Source of the DNA: Actinomycetota bacterium
GTDB lineage: Bacteria > Actinomycetota > Acidimicrobiia > Acidimicrobiales > Ilumatobacteraceae
Length of the DNA stretch: 46,615 nt
Assembly (NCBI GenBank): GCA_016213625.1
Contig: JACQZZ010000076.1
Coordinates: 1-46,615, forward strand
Direction: 5' to 3'
Shown here: positions 15,844-24,344 of the stretch, piece by piece
Layout of the letters: each line of letters starts with the position of its first letter
How positions within the stretch are numbered: the first letter of the stretch is position 1
Notes under the pieces: model-generated
What the model was told of the DNA's origin: nothing
The model's database searches: none
The model's input: only the letters and a program-made list of their open reading frames with translations
Program-made: the position numbers and the translations under genes

Positions 15844-16947
15844 GTGACCCCTTCGCCCGTGCTCCCCGATTACGCAGGCCCCAATGTGCGGGGCATCGTG
15901 CCCGCACTGTTGGCACCTCGCGGGGCCACCGCACCGGGTTGGATGCCCGCCGCCGCGTCCACGGCCACGCAGGTGGTGCTCCTGGTCGTCGACGGTCTCG
16001 GCTGGGAGCAGTTGCGCGAGCGCACACACCTCGCGCCCACGCTGGCGGCGATGTCCGGCGGACCCATCACCTCGGTCGCGCCCAGCACCACCTCCACTGC
16101 GCTCACCTCCATCACCACCGGCCTCACCCCTGGCGAGCACGGCATCGTCGGGTACCGCATGGACATTGCCGGCGACGTCATCAACATGCTGCGCTGGTGG
16201 GGCACCCACGGCGACGCCCGCCGGCAGGTCGAACCTCGGGCCACGCAACCGTTCTCCCCGTTCCTCGGCGAGTCGGTGCCCGTCGTCAGCAAGGCCGAGC
16301 TCGAGGGCTCGGCGTTCACCGAGGCACACCTGCGCGGGGCCCGTCCAATGGGCTATCGCGCCGCGTCCAGCCTGCCCGTCATCGTCGGCGAGCTGCTGCG
16401 GGCGGGCGACCGGTTCGTGTACGCGTACTACGACGGCATCGACAAGATCGCCCACGAGCGCGGGTTCGGTGCGTTCTACGACGCCGAGCTGCGCACCGTC
16501 GATCGGCTGGTGCACGACATCGTCGACCAGTTGCCCGCCGGCGCAGCGCTGCTCGTCACCGCCGATCACGGCCAGGTCGACGTCGGCGAACGCATCGTCG
16601 CGCCTCACCCCGACGTGATGTCCCTCGTGCGCCATCAGAGCGGTGAGGGTCGGTTCCGTTGGCTGCACGCGAAGCCCGGTGCCGCCGCCGATCTGCTGGC
16701 CGCGTCTCGTCAGCACCACGCCGACACCAGCTGGGTCCACAGCCGCGCCGAACTCATCGAGTCCGGGTGGTTCGGTCCGGTGGTGAGCCCCCCGGTTGCC
16801 GCCCGCTACGGCGACGTCGCGCTGGTGCCGCACGCCCCGATCAGCTTCCACGATCCCGCCGACAGCGGGCCGTTCCCACTCGTGTGCCGACACGGCTCAC
16901 TCACGTCCGCCGAGATGCGTGTGCCCCTGTTGGTCGCCGCCCAGTGA
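15844..16947 (+). CDS. Alkaline-phosphatase-superfamily phosphodiesterase / nucleotide pyrophosphatase
   Basis: 367 residues. The fold belongs to PF01663-type phosphodiesterases. Two-metal ligands are recognisable: Asp in LLVVDGLGWEQL, the nucleophilic Thr region APSTTSTALTSITTGLTPGE, DGIDKIAH, and LVTADHGQVDV. There is no signal peptide at the chosen start, so a cytoplasmic location is inferred. The frame is open upstream to 15730, but GTG 15844 is the first start giving a sensible N-terminus, and the upstream codons overlap the divergent promoter. Substrate unknown. It lies 14 bases upstream of bpa. Confidence 0.8.
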   Translation: MTPSPVLPDYAGPNVRGIVPALLAPRGATAPGWMPAAASTATQVVLLVVDGLGWEQLRERTHLAPTLAAMSGGPITSVAPSTTSTALTSITTGLTPGEHGIVGYRMDIAGDVINMLRWWGTHGDARRQVEPRATQPFSPFLGESVPVVSKAELEGSAFTEAHLRGARPMGYRAASSLPVIVGELLRAGDRFVYAYYDGIDKIAHERGFGAFYDAELRTVDRLVHDIVDQLPAGAALLVTADHGQVDVGERIVAPHPDVMSLVRHQSGEGRFRWLHAKPGAAADLLAASRQHHADTSWVHSRAELIESGWFGPVVSPPVAARYGDVALVPHAPISFHDPADSGPFPLVCRHGSLTSAEMRVPLLVAAQ

Positions 16948-16961
16948 AGGAGACCCCCTCA

Positions 16962-17021
16962 ATGAACGACACACCGATGAACGACACACCGATGAACGAC
17001 ACACCGATGAACGACACGCCC
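16962..17021 (+). repeat. Four tandem 15-bp copies, each carrying an in-frame ATG
   Basis: ATGAACGACACACCG is repeated three times exactly, and the fourth copy differs by one base. It encodes MNDTP four times at the very start of bpa. Confidence 0.95.
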
Positions 17022-17489
17022 GAACCCGAACCCGGTACCGAACTGGTGCCCGCCGAGCCGGAAGTGCCCTCCGAGACGGTCACCGAACCGGCGAAGGTGA
17101 TGCGCATCGGCTCGATGGTGAAGCAACTGCTCGAGGAAGTGCGCGGCAGCACGCTCGACGAGGCCAGCCGCGAACGCCTGGCGGAGATCTACGAACGGTC
17201 CATCGTGGAGGTCAGCCAGGCACTGTCGCCCGACCTGCAGCAGGAGCTGCACATGTTGGCGTTGCCGTTCAAGGAGGGGGAGGTCCCGTCCGAGAGCGAG
17301 CTCCGGGTCGCGAAGGCGCAGCTCGTCGGCTGGCTGGAGGGCCTGTTCCACGGCATCCAGGCCACCCTGTTCGCCCAGCAGTTGGCCGCCCGCCAGCAGC
17401 TCGAGCAGATGCGCCAGCTGCCCCCGGGTGGCCCCGGGTCGCACGATCGCATGATCGACACCAGCGAGCGACCGGGCACGTATCTGTAG
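16962..17489 (+). CDS. bpa: Bacterial proteasome activator Bpa/PafE
   Basis: 175 residues. The core matches mycobacterial Bpa closely (PAKVMRIGSMVKQLLEEVR, LDEASRERL, VGWLEGLFHGIQATLFAQQ). Bpa forms an ATP-independent dodecameric ring that opens the 20S proteasome for unfolded substrates. Its C-terminal tail docks in the alpha-ring through a G-x-Y-L end, and here the last four residues are GTYL (GQYL in mycobacteria). The N-terminus is four MNDTP repeats, each with a possible start ATG. AAGGAG precedes the first, so that start is used. Its presence implies a Pup-proteasome elsewhere in the genome. Confidence 0.93.
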   Translation: MNDTPMNDTPMNDTPMNDTPEPEPGTELVPAEPEVPSETVTEPAKVMRIGSMVKQLLEEVRGSTLDEASRERLAEIYERSIVEVSQALSPDLQQELHMLALPFKEGEVPSESELRVAKAQLVGWLEGLFHGIQATLFAQQLAARQQLEQMRQLPPGGPGSHDRMIDTSERPGTYL

Positions 17490-17494
17490 CCGCT

Positions 17495-17506
17495 AGGGTC
17501 GACCCT
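17495..17506. repeat. 12-bp perfect palindrome AGGGTCGACCCT between bpa and dnaE
   Basis: It begins 6 bases after the bpa stop. It could be an operator or part of a terminator; a hairpin CCGGC...GCCGG follows at 17527-17543 in the dnaE leader. TGTAAT at 17521-17526 is -10-like. No decisive evidence for any role. Confidence 0.3.
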
Positions 17507-17564
17507 CGGAATCACACGGTTGTAATCCGGCCGCGACAGCCGGCCGAAGAGAAGGGAATCTCCG

Positions 17565-20500
17565 TTGGGCGACTCGTTCACCCATCTGCACGTCCACACC
17601 GAGTTCTCCATGCTCGACGGTGCGGCGCGACTGGATGAACTCGTCGCGAAGGCGGTGCAGGACGGCCAACCGGCGCTCGGCATCACCGACCACGGCAACA
17701 TGTACGGCGTCCTCGAGTTCTTCAAGGAGTGCCGCAAGCAGGGTGTGAAGCCGGTCATCGGCACCGAGGCGTACATGGCGTTCGATTCGCGGCGCGAGCG
17801 TCCGGCGCGCCGTGGTCGGGTCGACGACTCGGGCGGCGACACCGAGGGCGGCAAGAAGCTCTACTACCACCTCACCCTGCTGGCCGAGACCGATCAGGGC
17901 TACCGCAACCTCATCCAGCTGGCCAGCCTGGCCTTCCTCGAGGGCTACTACTACAAGCCGCGCATGGACTGGGAGCTGCTCGAGAAGTACCACGAGGGAC
18001 TCATCGCCACCACCGGGTGCCTGGGTGGGCACGTGCTGCAGTCGCTGCTCCAGGGCGACGAGAAGGGTGCCACCGAGAAGGCCGGGCGCCTGCAGGAGAT
18101 CTTCGGTCGCGACAACCTGTTCGTCGAACTGCAGGACCACGGCCTGCAGGCCCAGCGCGACACGAACCCGAAGCTCATCGAGATCGCGAAGAAGATCGGT
18201 GCGCCCATCATCGCCACCAACGACTCGCACTACGTGCATCGCGCCGACCACGAGGCGCACGACGCGCTGCTGTGTGTGCAGACCGGTGCCACGCTGTCGG
18301 ATCCGAAGCGCTTCAAGTTCGAAGGGCAGGAGCACTACCTGAAGAGCGCGTCGGAGATGCGCTACCTCTTCCGCGACCTTCCCGAGGCGTGCGACAACAC
18401 GCTGTGGATCGCCGAGCGTGCCGATGTGAACATCGAGTTCGGCAAGCCGTTGCTGCCGAACTTCCCCAAGCGTCCCGACACGTTCGACGACGATGCCGCG
18501 TACCTCGACCACCTCACGTGGGAGGGCGCCCGACAGCGTTGGGGCGAGGTCCTGCCGAACACCGTGGTCGAGCGTGTGGCGTACGAGCTGCAGGTCATCA
18601 AGAACATGGGGTTCGCCAGCTACTTCCTCATCGTCGGCGACCTCATCGCCCATGCGAAGTCGTCGGGCATCCGTGTCGGCCCCGGGCGTGGCTCGGCTGC
18701 CGGTTGTGCCGTGGCCTATTGCCTGCGCATCACCGACCTCGACCCCATCAAGTACGACCTGCTGTTCGAGCGCTTCCTCAACCCCAGCCGCATCTCCATG
18801 CCCGACATCGACATGGACTTCGACTCCCGCTACCGCGACGACATGATCAGCTACGCGGCCGAGACGTACGGCCGCGACCACGTCGCCCAGATCATCACGT
18901 TCGGCACCATCAAGGCGCGCAACGCTGTGCGCGACGCGGCCCGTGTGCTCGGCTATCCGTACGGCATGGGCGACAAGGTGGCCAAGGCCATGCCGCCACT
19001 CGTCATGGGTCGCGACACCCCGCTGAAGTACTGCTTCGAGGAACACCCGAAGTACGCCGACGGGTACAAGGCCGCGGCCGAGCTCCGCGCGATGGTCGAG
19101 GCCGACCCCGATGTGAAGCGCGTCGTCGACGTGGCCAAGGGTTTGGAGGGGTTGAAGCGCAGTGACGGCATCCATGCCGCTGCAGTGGTGATCACCAAGG
19201 ATCCGCTCACCAACTACCTGCCCATCCAGCGCAAGCCCGAGTCCGGACAGAACCCTGCCGATGCGCCGATGGTCACCCAGTTCGAAATGCACGGCGTGGA
19301 GGAACTGGGCCTGCTCAAGATGGACTTCCTGGGGCTGCGCAACCTCGACGTCATCACCGACACGGTGAAGATGGTGCGCGACACCAAGGATCCCGAGTTC
19401 GACATCGACGACGTGGCGCTCGACGACCCCGAGGTCTTCGCCCTGCTCGGGCGCGGCGACACGATGGGCGTGTTCCAGCTGGAGTCGCCGCCGATGCGTG
19501 CCCTGCTGCGCTCCATGGCGCCCACCACGTTCGACGACGTCGGAGCGCTCATCGCCCTGTACCGGCCGGGCCCGATGAGTGCGAACATGCACTACGACTA
19601 CGCCGATCGCAAGAACGACCGCAAGCCGGTCGAGTTCTTCCACCCCGATGCCCGCGAGCTGCTCGCCGACACGTACGGCCTGATGATCTATCAGGAGAGC
19701 GTGATGCGCGTGGCGCAGAAGTTCGCCGGCTACTCGCTCGCCGAAGCCGACAGCCTGCGCAAGGCGATGGGCAAGAAGTCGCGCGAGGTCATGGCCAAGG
19801 AGCGCAGCAACTTCGAGGCCGGCTGCGAGCGGATGAACTACGGGCGCGAGCTGGGCGTGCAGCTGTTCGATGTCATCGCCAAGTTCGCCGACTACGCGTT
19901 CAACAAGAGTCACAGCTACGGCTACGGCCTGGTCACGTACCAGACCGCGTACCTGAAGGCGCACTACCCGGTCGAGTACATGGCCTGCCTGCTCACCTCG
20001 GTGAAGAGCAACCTCGACAAAGCGGCGGTCTACCTCAGCGACGCGCGAACCGCCGGGGTGAAGGTGCTCACGCCCGACATCAATCGTTCGGTCACCGACT
20101 TCGCCGCGTTGTCGGTCCACGAGGTGCCGCCCGACGTGCAGTTGCCGCCGAACAGCCCCGGTGCCATCACGTTCGGCCTGTCCGCGATTCGCAACGTCGG
20201 CGAAGGACTGGTCGACGTGATGCTCGACGAGCGCGACGCGAACGGCCCGTACGACTCGTTCTACGAGTTCGCCGAACGTGTGCCCGAGCCCGTGCTGAAC
20301 AAGCGCACCGTGGAGTCGCTCATCAAGGCGGGTGCGTTCGACACGCTGGGTCACCCGCGCAAGGGGCTGCTCATGGTGTTCGAGCAGATCATCGACACCA
20401 CGCTCGTACGCCGTCGCGAACGCGACCAGGGTGTGATGAGCCTGTTCGGCGAACTGGAGGCCGCCGAGGGCGGCGGGTTCGACGAACGCGTCGCCATTCC

Positions 20501-21134
20501 GTCGGTCGAGTTCGACAAGAGCGATCGGCTGAAGTTCGAGAAGGAGATGCTCGGCCTCTACGTCAGCGACCACCCCCTGCTCGGTGTGGAGGCGGCGCTG
20601 CGACGCAAGGTCGACTGCGGTGTGGCCGAGGCGGCCGAACGCGAAGACGGCTCGATGGTCGTGCTCGGCGGGGTCATCACCAACCTGTCGCGCAAGTTCA
20701 CCAAGAAGGGCGACCAGATGGCCGTCTTCGTGCTGGAAGACCTCGACGCGGCCATCGAGGTCACCGTGTTCCCGCGGGTGCTGATGGAGCAGGGGCACAA
20801 GTTGCTCGACGATTCCATCGTCACCGTGAAGGGTCGGATCGACCGTCGCGACGAGTCGCGGCTGGGGTTCATGGCGCAGGACGTGCAGATCCTGGAAGGC
20901 CTCGACACGGCCTCGGCGGCTCCGTTGCGGTTGCGCGTGCCGGCCACCTCGCTCAACGAACTGAAGATCCACCAGATCCGCAAGATCCTGCGTGAACACC
21001 CGGGTGAATCGCCCGTCTACCTGCACATCGGCCAGGGAAAGGTGCTGCGCCTGGCCGACGACTATTGCGTCGATCTCGACCGGGTCGTCGGCGAACTGCG
21101 CATGGCGCTGGGACACGACGCGGTCGTGCTCTGA
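17565..21134 (+). CDS. dnaE: DNA polymerase III alpha subunit DnaE (replicative)
   Basis: 1189 residues, the replicative polymerase of the DnaE1 type. The N-terminal PHP domain is intact (FTHLHVHTEFSMLDG, LGITDHGNMYG), which in Actinobacteria supplies proofreading. The polymerase palm contains MPDIDMDFDSRYRDD with catalytic Asp414 and Asp416, and GPGRGSAAGCAVAYCLRITD precedes it. A helix-hairpin-helix region and a C-terminal OB domain (VLGGVITNLSRKFTKKGDQM) follow. The start is TTG with AGGGA 7 bases upstream, giving the canonical N-terminus. No intein is visible. Confidence 0.96.
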   Translation: MGDSFTHLHVHTEFSMLDGAARLDELVAKAVQDGQPALGITDHGNMYGVLEFFKECRKQGVKPVIGTEAYMAFDSRRERPARRGRVDDSGGDTEGGKKLYYHLTLLAETDQGYRNLIQLASLAFLEGYYYKPRMDWELLEKYHEGLIATTGCLGGHVLQSLLQGDEKGATEKAGRLQEIFGRDNLFVELQDHGLQAQRDTNPKLIEIAKKIGAPIIATNDSHYVHRADHEAHDALLCVQTGATLSDPKRFKFEGQEHYLKSASEMRYLFRDLPEACDNTLWIAERADVNIEFGKPLLPNFPKRPDTFDDDAAYLDHLTWEGARQRWGEVLPNTVVERVAYELQVIKNMGFASYFLIVGDLIAHAKSSGIRVGPGRGSAAGCAVAYCLRITDLDPIKYDLLFERFLNPSRISMPDIDMDFDSRYRDDMISYAAETYGRDHVAQIITFGTIKARNAVRDAARVLGYPYGMGDKVAKAMPPLVMGRDTPLKYCFEEHPKYADGYKAAAELRAMVEADPDVKRVVDVAKGLEGLKRSDGIHAAAVVITKDPLTNYLPIQRKPESGQNPADAPMVTQFEMHGVEELGLLKMDFLGLRNLDVITDTVKMVRDTKDPEFDIDDVALDDPEVFALLGRGDTMGVFQLESPPMRALLRSMAPTTFDDVGALIALYRPGPMSANMHYDYADRKNDRKPVEFFHPDARELLADTYGLMIYQESVMRVAQKFAGYSLAEADSLRKAMGKKSREVMAKERSNFEAGCERMNYGRELGVQLFDVIAKFADYAFNKSHSYGYGLVTYQTAYLKAHYPVEYMACLLTSVKSNLDKAAVYLSDARTAGVKVLTPDINRSVTDFAALSVHEVPPDVQLPPNSPGAITFGLSAIRNVGEGLVDVMLDERDANGPYDSFYEFAERVPEPVLNKRTVESLIKAGAFDTLGHPRKGLLMVFEQIIDTTLVRRRERDQGVMSLFGELEAAEGGGFDERVAIPSVEFDKSDRLKFEKEMLGLYVSDHPLLGVEAALRRKVDCGVAEAAEREDGSMVVLGGVITNLSRKFTKKGDQMAVFVLEDLDAAIEVTVFPRVLMEQGHKLLDDSIVTVKGRIDRRDESRLGFMAQDVQILEGLDTASAAPLRLRVPATSLNELKIHQIRKILREHPGESPVYLHIGQGKVLRLADDYCVDLDRVVGELRMALGHDAVVL

Positions 21135-21201
21135 CGATTCCGAAGCGCTGAGCGCAGGAATTCGGGCGATCCGGTGGCAGAATAGGAAGCTCAGGTCAAC
21201 C

Positions 21202-21223
21202 AACCGCCCGCCGCCGGGCGGTT
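21202..21223 (+). promoter_or_regulatory. Strong hairpin (9-bp stem) upstream of the 21249 gene
   Basis: AACCGCCCG, loop CCGC, CGGGCGGTT: a perfect stem 25 bases upstream of the next start codon and about 70 bases after dnaE. With no T-tract behind it, it could terminate dnaE transcripts or structure the leader of the next gene. Confidence 0.45.
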
Positions 21224-21248
21224 CGAATCGACAGGGAGCTCAAGGGCA

Positions 21249-21905
21249 ATGGCACTCCAGGTGGAAACCAGGGACTGCGCGGCGCTCACCGACGGCGATC
21301 TCGATGAGATGGCGTCGATGGGGGGAGCTTTCGACATCGGCGCGCTGTCGAAGGCCAAGGAGGACTGGGTGCTCAGCACCACCTGCCGCATCGAGGGCAA
21401 ACTCCACGGCTGCACGTTCTCCACGCTCGAGCGCATCGGTGGCACGCCCTGCGTGCTGCTCGGGCTGATGAGCGTGAAGCGCACGTCGAAGCGCGATCAG
21501 GTGTTGAAGGGCCTCATGAACGAGGCCTACCACCGGGCGCTCATGGCCTTTCCCGATGAAGACGTCGTGCTCGGGTCGCGCTTCGCCACGGCGGGAGGCC
21601 TCGAAGCCTTCAAGCAACTCGACGAGATGATTCCCCGTCCCGGCCATCGCGCCGTCGGCGAAGAGCGCGCCTGGGGCCGCCGTCTCGCCAAGCGCTTCGG
21701 CGTCGACAGCACGTACGACGAGCAGAGCTTCGTCGTGAAGAGCAACGGCCAGAGCGGCTTCCTCGACCACGAGACACTGAAGCCCGAGAAGGTGAAGCCG
21801 GAAGTGGCTGCGCTGTTCGCCGGGGTCGACCCGAAGAAGAGCGGCTCGCTCGTCGTGCACGGCTGGGTCATGGCCGAAGATCTCGTGAAGCTGGGTGCTC
21901 GCTGA
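21249..21905 (+). CDS. Conserved protein of unrecognised family (218 aa)
   Basis: I do not recognise this family. The protein has no signal peptide or membrane helix. It starts MALQVETRDCAALTDGDLDEM, a style seen in acetyltransferase-like proteins, and has a mixed alpha/beta pattern with a middle segment TPCVLLGLMSVKRTSKRDQV. It ends in a strand-rich stretch (SGSLVVHGWVMAEDLVKLGAR). An AAGGG site lies 2-3 bases before ATG, which is close. The stop overlaps the probable start of the nitroreductase gene, so the two may be co-translated. A GNAT-like fold is a guess only. Confidence 0.7.
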   Translation: MALQVETRDCAALTDGDLDEMASMGGAFDIGALSKAKEDWVLSTTCRIEGKLHGCTFSTLERIGGTPCVLLGLMSVKRTSKRDQVLKGLMNEAYHRALMAFPDEDVVLGSRFATAGGLEAFKQLDEMIPRPGHRAVGEERAWGRRLAKRFGVDSTYDEQSFVVKSNGQSGFLDHETLKPEKVKPEVAALFAGVDPKKSGSLVVHGWVMAEDLVKLGAR

Positions 21906-22504
21906 GCCAGCCGCTCCACCAGATCATCCGGCAACGCCGGATGACACGCCGGTTCGCCACCACGCCGTTGGCTCCGGATCTGCTCGACGAGTTGCTGGAT
22001 CTGGCACGACGCGCGCCGTCCGCCGGCTACAGCCAAGGCGTCCATTTCCTCGCGCTCACCGGCGATGCCCTGGCGCGGTTCTGGCGCACGACGGGAGCCG
22101 ACGAATGGTTCGGCGCCGTGCAGGGTGGCGTGCTCGATGCGCCGGTGGTGGTGCTGCCCCTGGCCGATCCCGTGGCCTACACCTCGCGTTACAGCGAGGG
22201 TGACAAGGCCGGCCACGGGCTGGAGGTCGCGGAGAACTGGGAAGTGCCGTTCTGGCTCACCGATGCCGCCATGGCGACGCAGAACCTGCTGCTGTTGGCG
22301 CAGGATCGCGGGCTGGGCGCGCTGTACTTCGGCATCTTCCGCAACGCCCGCGCCGCGCTCGACGAACTGGGCGTTCCCAGTCATGTGCTGCAGGTGGGTG
22401 CCGTGGCACTCGGCCACCGTGCCCCCGACGACACCACGAGCGGTTCCGCGCGCACCCGCGTTCGCCGCGACCCGGTCGAGGTCATCCATCACCAATCCTG
22501 GTGA
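21902..22504 (+). CDS. Nitroreductase-family flavoprotein
   Basis: About 200 residues, FMN-dependent nitroreductase fold. Family features are the N-terminal LHQIIRQRRMTRRF with FMN-phosphate-binding arginines, then LLDLARRAPSAGYSQGVHF and the segment LLLLAQDRGLGALYFGIFRN. The first ATG (21941) falls inside the conserved N-terminal helix, so translation probably begins upstream. CTG 21902 overlaps the preceding stop (CTGA) and fits the family, but it is an uncommon codon; ATG 21941 (187 aa) is the alternative. Substrate unknown. Confidence 0.82.
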   Translation: MSQPLHQIIRQRRMTRRFATTPLAPDLLDELLDLARRAPSAGYSQGVHFLALTGDALARFWRTTGADEWFGAVQGGVLDAPVVVLPLADPVAYTSRYSEGDKAGHGLEVAENWEVPFWLTDAAMATQNLLLLAQDRGLGALYFGIFRNARAALDELGVPSHVLQVGAVALGHRAPDDTTSGSARTRVRRDPVEVIHHQSW

Positions 22505-22505
22505 G

Positions 22506-22511
22506 TACTGT
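22506..22511 (+). promoter_or_regulatory. Candidate -10 box (TACTGT) for the leaderless Vps62-like gene
   Basis: TACTGT ends 8 bases before GTG 22520. No ribosome site is present. Confidence 0.4.
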
Positions 22512-22519
22512 CGGCCGAT

Positions 22520-24292
22520 GTGAACACGGTTGAGGCATCGAACGCCGACGACGTCGCGCTGCTCGCGGCGTACGAGCCCATCGTGCGGTTCAACGCCGGT
22601 GAACTGTTCTTCCCCACGGCGGTGGAGGATCACGTGGCGTGCTGCGATCTGATGGAGCGTGTTGCCGGCCAGCACCCCCGCGTCGTCGTGCCTCGCGGCG
22701 AGCTCACCCTGGAGCGACTGGCCGAGGTGGGCGCTGCCAATCCCGGGGCGGGGATGTACCTGCGCCTCGTCGACGAGCCGTTCTCGCACCCTCGCACCGT
22801 GAAGTGGCGCCACCGCTCGGATCGCCCGCGCTTCCATCATGCGAGTCGGCTGGCGCGCGTCGGCGTGCTCAGCCGCATGGTGGACGCGCTGAACCGCATC
22901 AGCCTGTTGTTCCGCGGCAAGGTGGCCAAGGGCACCGAGGCCGCGGCCGAGACGCTGTACCGCGAACGCATGCGCACCGATCACCACCCGTACTACGGGC
23001 GGGTGGTGCGTGCCGGCGGCTACACCGCCCTGCAGTACTGGATCTTCTACCCGTTCAACGACTGGCGGAGCCGCATCTACGGCGTGAACGACCACGAGGC
23101 CGACTGGGAGCAGGTGGTCGTGTACCTCGCCGAACAGACCGATGGTCCGCCGGTGCCGTCGTGGGTGGTGTTCTCGGCCCACGACGAGACGGGCGAGGAC
23201 CTTCGCCGCCGGTGGGACGATCCCGACCTCACGCTCGTGGGAGATCACCCCGTGGTGTTCGCCGGTCTCGGCTCGCACAGCGGGGCGTACGTGCAGGGGG
23301 AGTACCTCACCAGCTTCGACCCGCCCGCGTTCAAGGGGTTCATTCGCCGGAGCCGCAAGATCACCCGCTGGCTGTTGCCGTGGTCGCGCGACAACGCGCA
23401 GGCCGGGGTGGGCATCCCCTACATCGACTACGCGCGCGGTGACGGCGTGGCCGTGGGGCCGGGGCAGGACCGTCCTTGGACGTGCGTGCTCATCGACGAC
23501 GACACTCCGTGGGTGTTCCACTATCAAGGTCTGTGGGGCAACGACACCGCCGACCCGTTGGGTGGGGAACGCGGGCCCGCCGGTCCGCGCTACGAACGTT
23601 CCGGTGCCGTGCGGCAACCGTGGGGCGACATCGTGGGCTGGTCGGGTCTGTCGAAGGTGGCACCCAATCACGAAGCGGCCAACGAGCTCATCCGCCGTCG
23701 GCTGGATCTGCTCGACGACGAGGTGACGCACCTGGCCACCGAGTACGAGGCTCGGCGCACCAAGTTGCGCGCCGACGCCGCCAGCGGGGTGGCCGTCACG
23801 CCGTCGCAGGAAGCCGAGCTGCATGCGCTCGCCTCCGATCGCGTGAAGGCCGCCGACGAACGGCGCCGTCTGGAGACGCGACTCACCGCTCCACCACCCG
23901 AGCCCGGTCCGCACGACCATCTCCGCCACCGCCACCTGCCGCTCCCGCAGGAGACGAACGCAAGGCTCCGCCTGCTGTCGGGCTGGTCGGCCGTCAGCAC
24001 CCCCTTGCTGCTCGGTGTGCTCGGTCTGATCTTCCTTCCCGACCGTCCGGCCGCCATCTATTCGACGGTCCTCCTCTGGGGGATCATCGTGCTCGGCATC
24101 GAGGCCGCGGCACGTCGACACTTCGCCAGGTACCTGCTCGCGGTCGTCGTCGGTCTTGGAGTCGCCCTGATCATCGGCGCCTTCGCGTGGTCGGTCATCG
24201 TCTGGGGATGGCGCTTCGCGGTGGCCGGCACCTTCTGGGTGCTCGGCATCATCCTCCTCGTCGCGAACGTGCAGGAGTTGGGTAGGGACTAG
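22520..24292 (+). CDS. Vps62-domain-like protein with C-terminal membrane helices
   Basis: 590 residues. Residues 1 to about 400 resemble Vps62/DUF946-type proteins: YEPIVRFNAGELFFP at the start, LQYWIFYPFNDWRS, the acidic HEADWEQVVVYL, and HPVVFAGLGSHSGAYVQGEY. A coiled coil follows (about 395-450, rich in Glu and Arg). Three or four hydrophobic helices run to the C-terminus, the first after about residue 495. With no signal peptide, the large domain is probably cytoplasmic and tethered to the membrane. No reaction is known for the family. The GTG start lacks a Shine-Dalgarno site. Confidence 0.68.
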   Translation: MNTVEASNADDVALLAAYEPIVRFNAGELFFPTAVEDHVACCDLMERVAGQHPRVVVPRGELTLERLAEVGAANPGAGMYLRLVDEPFSHPRTVKWRHRSDRPRFHHASRLARVGVLSRMVDALNRISLLFRGKVAKGTEAAAETLYRERMRTDHHPYYGRVVRAGGYTALQYWIFYPFNDWRSRIYGVNDHEADWEQVVVYLAEQTDGPPVPSWVVFSAHDETGEDLRRRWDDPDLTLVGDHPVVFAGLGSHSGAYVQGEYLTSFDPPAFKGFIRRSRKITRWLLPWSRDNAQAGVGIPYIDYARGDGVAVGPGQDRPWTCVLIDDDTPWVFHYQGLWGNDTADPLGGERGPAGPRYERSGAVRQPWGDIVGWSGLSKVAPNHEAANELIRRRLDLLDDEVTHLATEYEARRTKLRADAASGVAVTPSQEAELHALASDRVKAADERRRLETRLTAPPPEPGPHDHLRHRHLPLPQETNARLRLLSGWSAVSTPLLLGVLGLIFLPDRPAAIYSTVLLWGIIVLGIEAAARRHFARYLLAVVVGLGVALIIGAFAWSVIVWGWRFAVAGTFWVLGIILLVANVQELGRD

Positions 24293-24331
24293 CGGGTTCG
24301 CTCCGAGCCGAATCGCGGCAGGGGAGCGCGT

Positions 24332-24337
24332 TACCGT
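24332..24337 (+). promoter_or_regulatory. Candidate -10 box (TACCGT) for the leaderless DUF35 gene
   Basis: TACCGT is followed by 7 bases and ATG 24345, with no Shine-Dalgarno. Confidence 0.4.
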
Positions 24338-24344
24338 TCACGCC

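Noticed and set aside
17493..21203. 1236-codon open frame on the minus strand opposite dnaE
   Set aside because: It mirrors dnaE codon for codon; the His/Val/Arg-rich composition is what the antisense of a GC3-rich gene gives, and no motif is present.
21204..21232. GGTTCGAATC resembling a tRNA T-arm
   Set aside because: The flanking bases do not form a 5-bp T stem, and no acceptor, D or anticodon arms are found; the segment is better explained by the 9-bp hairpin.
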